Below are positions 61,930 through 64,000 of a DNA stretch of 64,000 bases, one piece after another. This stretch comes from Pseudomonas sp. Choline-02u-1 (GTDB taxonomy: Bacteria; Pseudomonadota; Gammaproteobacteria; Pseudomonadales; Pseudomonadaceae). Within the stretch, counting starts at the first letter, position 1; each line of letters opens with the position of its first letter. A program made the translations under genes and the position numbers. The notes below the pieces were generated by a model. The model saw nothing but the letters and a program-made list of their open reading frames with translations. It was not told the origin of the DNA and searched no databases. The stretch lies in NCBI RefSeq assembly GCF_002836515.1, contig NZ_PJBC01000065.1:558001-622000 (forward strand). The letters are read 5' to 3'.

Positions 61930-64000
61930 TTAAAGCGACGAGTATTTCTTGCGCAGACGCTGACGAATCAGTTCTGCCAGGGTGTTCATGACGAAGGTGA
62001 ACAACAGCAGCACCAGCGCCGAGAGGAACAGCACGCGGTAGTGGCTGCCGCCGACCTCCGACTCGGGCATTTCCACCGCGACGTTGGCGGCCAGGGTGCG
62101 CAGGCCTTCGAACAGGTTCATCTCCATGACCGGGGTGTTGCCGGTGGCCATCAGCACGATCATGGTTTCGCCGACCGCACGGCCCATGCCGATCATCAGC
62201 GCCGAGAAGATGCCCGGGCTGGCGGTCAGGATCACCACGCGAGTCATGGTCTGCCACGGCGTCGCACCGAGGGCCAGTGAACCCAGGGTCAGACCGCGGG
62301 GCACGCTGAACACGGCGTCTTCGGCGATCGAGTAGATATTCGGAATTACCGCAAAACCCATGGCCAGGCCGACCACCAGAGCGTTGCGCTGGTCGTAGGT
62401 AATGCCCAGGTCGTGGGAGATCCACATGCGCATGTCACCGCCAAAGAACCAGTTCTCCAGGAAGGGGCTCATGTACAGCGACAGCCAGCCCACAAACAGG
62501 ATCACCGGAATCAGCAACGCACTTTCCCAGCCATCCGGGACTCTCAGGCGGATCGATTCAGGCAGGCGGCTGAAGGTGAAACCGGCCACGAGGATGCCGA
62601 TCGGCAGCAACATCAGCAGGCTGAAGATGCCTGGCAGATGGCCCTCTACGTACGGCGCGAGGAACAGACCGGCGAAGAAACCGAGGATCACCGTCGGCAT
62701 CGCTTCCATCAGTTCGATTACCGGCTTGACCTTGCGACGCATGCCCGGGGCCATGAAGTATGCGGTGTAAATGGCAGCGGCAACAGCCAGGGGCGCGGCC
62801 AGCAGCATGGCGTAGAACGCAGCTTTCAGAGTGCCGAAGGTCAGGGGCGACAGGCTCAGTTTCGGTTCGAAATCGGTATTGGCCGCGGTCGACTGCCAGA
62901 CGTATTTAGGCTCGTCGTAGTTTTCGTACCAGACTTTGCTCCACAGCGCGCTCCACGATACTTCCGGGTGCGGGTTGTCGAGCAGCAGCGGTTGCAGCTT
63001 GCCGCCTGCTTCAACGATGACCCGGTTGGCGCGCGGCGACAGACCGAACAGGCCCTGGCCTTCGACGACCTGATCGACCAGCAGCGTGCGGTGCGCGGTG
63101 CTGTGGAACACGCCGAGCTTGCCGCTGGCGTCGAGGGCGAGGAAGCCTTTGCGGCGTTCTTCGGCGGCGATTTCAACGATTGGCGTGGTGCCCATCTGGA
63201 ACGTGCGAATCTGCTTCAGGCGCTGCTCGCCGTCAGTGTCGCGGGCCATGAACCACTGGGCCAGACCACCCTTGGAGTCGCCGACGATCAACGAGATGCC
63301 GCCGACCAGTTGCCCGGTGGCGGTGACTTCGGCGTCAGCGTTTTCCAGCAGTTTATAGCGACCGTTGAGGCTCTTGTCGCGAAGGCTGAACACGTCGGCC
63401 TGAGCGCGACCGTTGACCACATACAGCCACTGCTGGCGCGGGTCGACGAAGATGTTTTTCACAGGCTCGGTCATCTGCGGCAGATCGATACGCTTCTGCT
63501 CGTTGGTGACTTCGCCGGTCATCATGTTTTCTTCGCTGGTCAGCGACAGCACATTGAGTTGCGAACCGGTGGAACCGACCAGCATCAGGGTCGAATCGGT
63601 GGCGTTGAGGCTGACATGCTCCAGCGCGCCGCCGCTTTCGTTCAACGCGATCGGCGTCTCGCCGTACGGATATTCGATGGCCGGGCTGATGGTTTTCTTG
63701 CCGTCGGGGTAGCTGACTTTATAAGTGTGACGGAACACCAGCGCCTGACCGTTGGACAAGCCCACGGCCACCAGCGGATGACCTGGCTGATCTTCGCCGA
63801 TCGAGGTTACGGTTGCGCCCGTCGGCAACGGCAGGTCGACGCGCTTGAGCTCAGCGCCACTGTCGACATCGAAAAACAGCGCCTGGCCCTTGTCGGACAC
63901 GCGCATGGCCACCTGATTCTGCTCTTCGAGCGAGATCATCAGCGGCTTGCCGGCGTCCTGCATCCAGGCCGGGGTGATCGAGTCTTTCGCGGTCAGATCG
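61930..64000 (-). CDS. pstC: Phosphate ABC permease PstC, extended form, 5' end outside the window
   Basis: 690 residues are visible and the frame is still open at the right edge, so the N-terminal helix is missing. The first ~400 residues are a beta-strand-rich periplasmic region (QNQVAMRVSDKGQALFFDVD, YVVNGRAQADVFSLRDKSLN) that resembles a propeller. The permease part follows with FYAMLLAAPLAVAAAIYTAY, EAMPTVILGFFAGLFLAP and EDAVFSVPRGLTLGSLALGA. pstS is not in the window. Confidence 0.92.
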   Translation of the reverse strand, partial: DLTAKDSITPAWMQDAGKPLMISLEEQNQVAMRVSDKGQALFFDVDSGAELKRVDLPLPTGATVTSIGEDQPGHPLVAVGLSNGQALVFRHTYKVSYPDGKKTISPAIEYPYGETPIALNESGGALEHVSLNATDSTLMLVGSTGSQLNVLSLTSEENMMTGEVTNEQKRIDLPQMTEPVKNIFVDPRQQWLYVVNGRAQADVFSLRDKSLNGRYKLLENADAEVTATGQLVGGISLIVGDSKGGLAQWFMARDTDGEQRLKQIRTFQMGTTPIVEIAAEERRKGFLALDASGKLGVFHSTAHRTLLVDQVVEGQGLFGLSPRANRVIVEAGGKLQPLLLDNPHPEVSWSALWSKVWYENYDEPKYVWQSTAANTDFEPKLSLSPLTFGTLKAAFYAMLLAAPLAVAAAIYTAYFMAPGMRRKVKPVIELMEAMPTVILGFFAGLFLAPYVEGHLPGIFSLLMLLPIGILVAGFTFSRLPESIRLRVPDGWESALLIPVILFVGWLSLYMSPFLENWFFGGDMRMWISHDLGITYDQRNALVVGLAMGFAVIPNIYSIAEDAVFSVPRGLTLGSLALGATPWQTMTRVVILTASPGIFSALMIGMGRAVGETMIVLMATGNTPVMEMNLFEGLRTLAANVAVEMPESEVGGSHYRVLFLSALVLLLFTFVMNTLAELIRQRLRKKYSSL

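Noticed and set aside
1..64000. CRISPR array, tRNA, integrase or prophage
   Set aside because: No regularly spaced repeats, no tRNA-like cloverleaf, and no integrase or phage structural gene other than T6SS components.

Overview
The window reads as chromosomal DNA of a Pseudomonas, most likely from the P. fluorescens group. The evidence is the GC-rich coding style, the order hupA - rubredoxin reductase - rubredoxin - ubiC - ubiA - phoB - phoR - CorC-like - M23 protein - response regulator - phoU - pstB - pstA - pstC (the order of the PA5348-PA5368 region of P. aeruginosa, recalled from memory), and fluorescens-type REP repeats. There is no tRNA, rRNA, CRISPR array, integrase or recognisable IS element.

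Region 1 (1-10.7 kb) is accessory DNA, visibly more A/T-rich between about 5.2 and 10 kb. It holds a row of small exported proteins on the minus strand, several with LprI/DUF1311 (lysozyme-inhibitor type) domains. Two of these loci carry apparent frameshifts. There is also an unusual hydrolase-like/dikinase fusion, an SDR39U1-type membrane epimerase, and one intact plus one decayed copy of a short Pseudomonas family (DUF6124-like). The intact copy has a hairpin-rich leader.

Region 2 (10.7-40.5 kb, all minus strand) is a complete type VI secretion system except for hcp. Read in the direction of transcription it is tssA, tssB, tssC, tssE, a PAAR-metallopeptidase effector module, tssF, tssG, clpV, a sigma-54 activator, a 46-aa lipoprotein, an FHA protein, tssJ, tssK, tssL, tssM, a PP2C phosphatase, a Ser/Thr kinase, vgrG, a lipoprotein, a 973-aa peptidoglycan-hydrolase effector and a small exported protein. 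Apart from the inserted modules this is the HSI-II/H2-type order of P. aeruginosa. The module of one effector plus five small exported or membrane proteins between tssE and tssF is the most striking insertion.

Region 3 (40.5-48 kb, plus strand) starts after a 698-bp divergent intergenic region. It is a second export module: vgrG, a DUF4123 adaptor, two paralogous lipoproteins (probable immunity) and a class-3-lipase-type effector, joined by four successive ATGA stop/start overlaps.

Region 4 (48-64 kb) is conserved core chromosome: HU protein, rubredoxin electron transfer, the first two steps of ubiquinone synthesis, the PhoBR phosphate sensor (with a Pho box before phoB) and phoU-pstBAC. pstC runs off the right edge.

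No single wholly new system is proven. The best candidates for undescribed biology are the tssE/tssF effector module with its multi-gene periplasmic protection set, the hydrolase-like/dikinase fusion at 1.2-3.7 kb, the LprI-rich exported-protein island, and the structured leader before the DUF6124-like gene.
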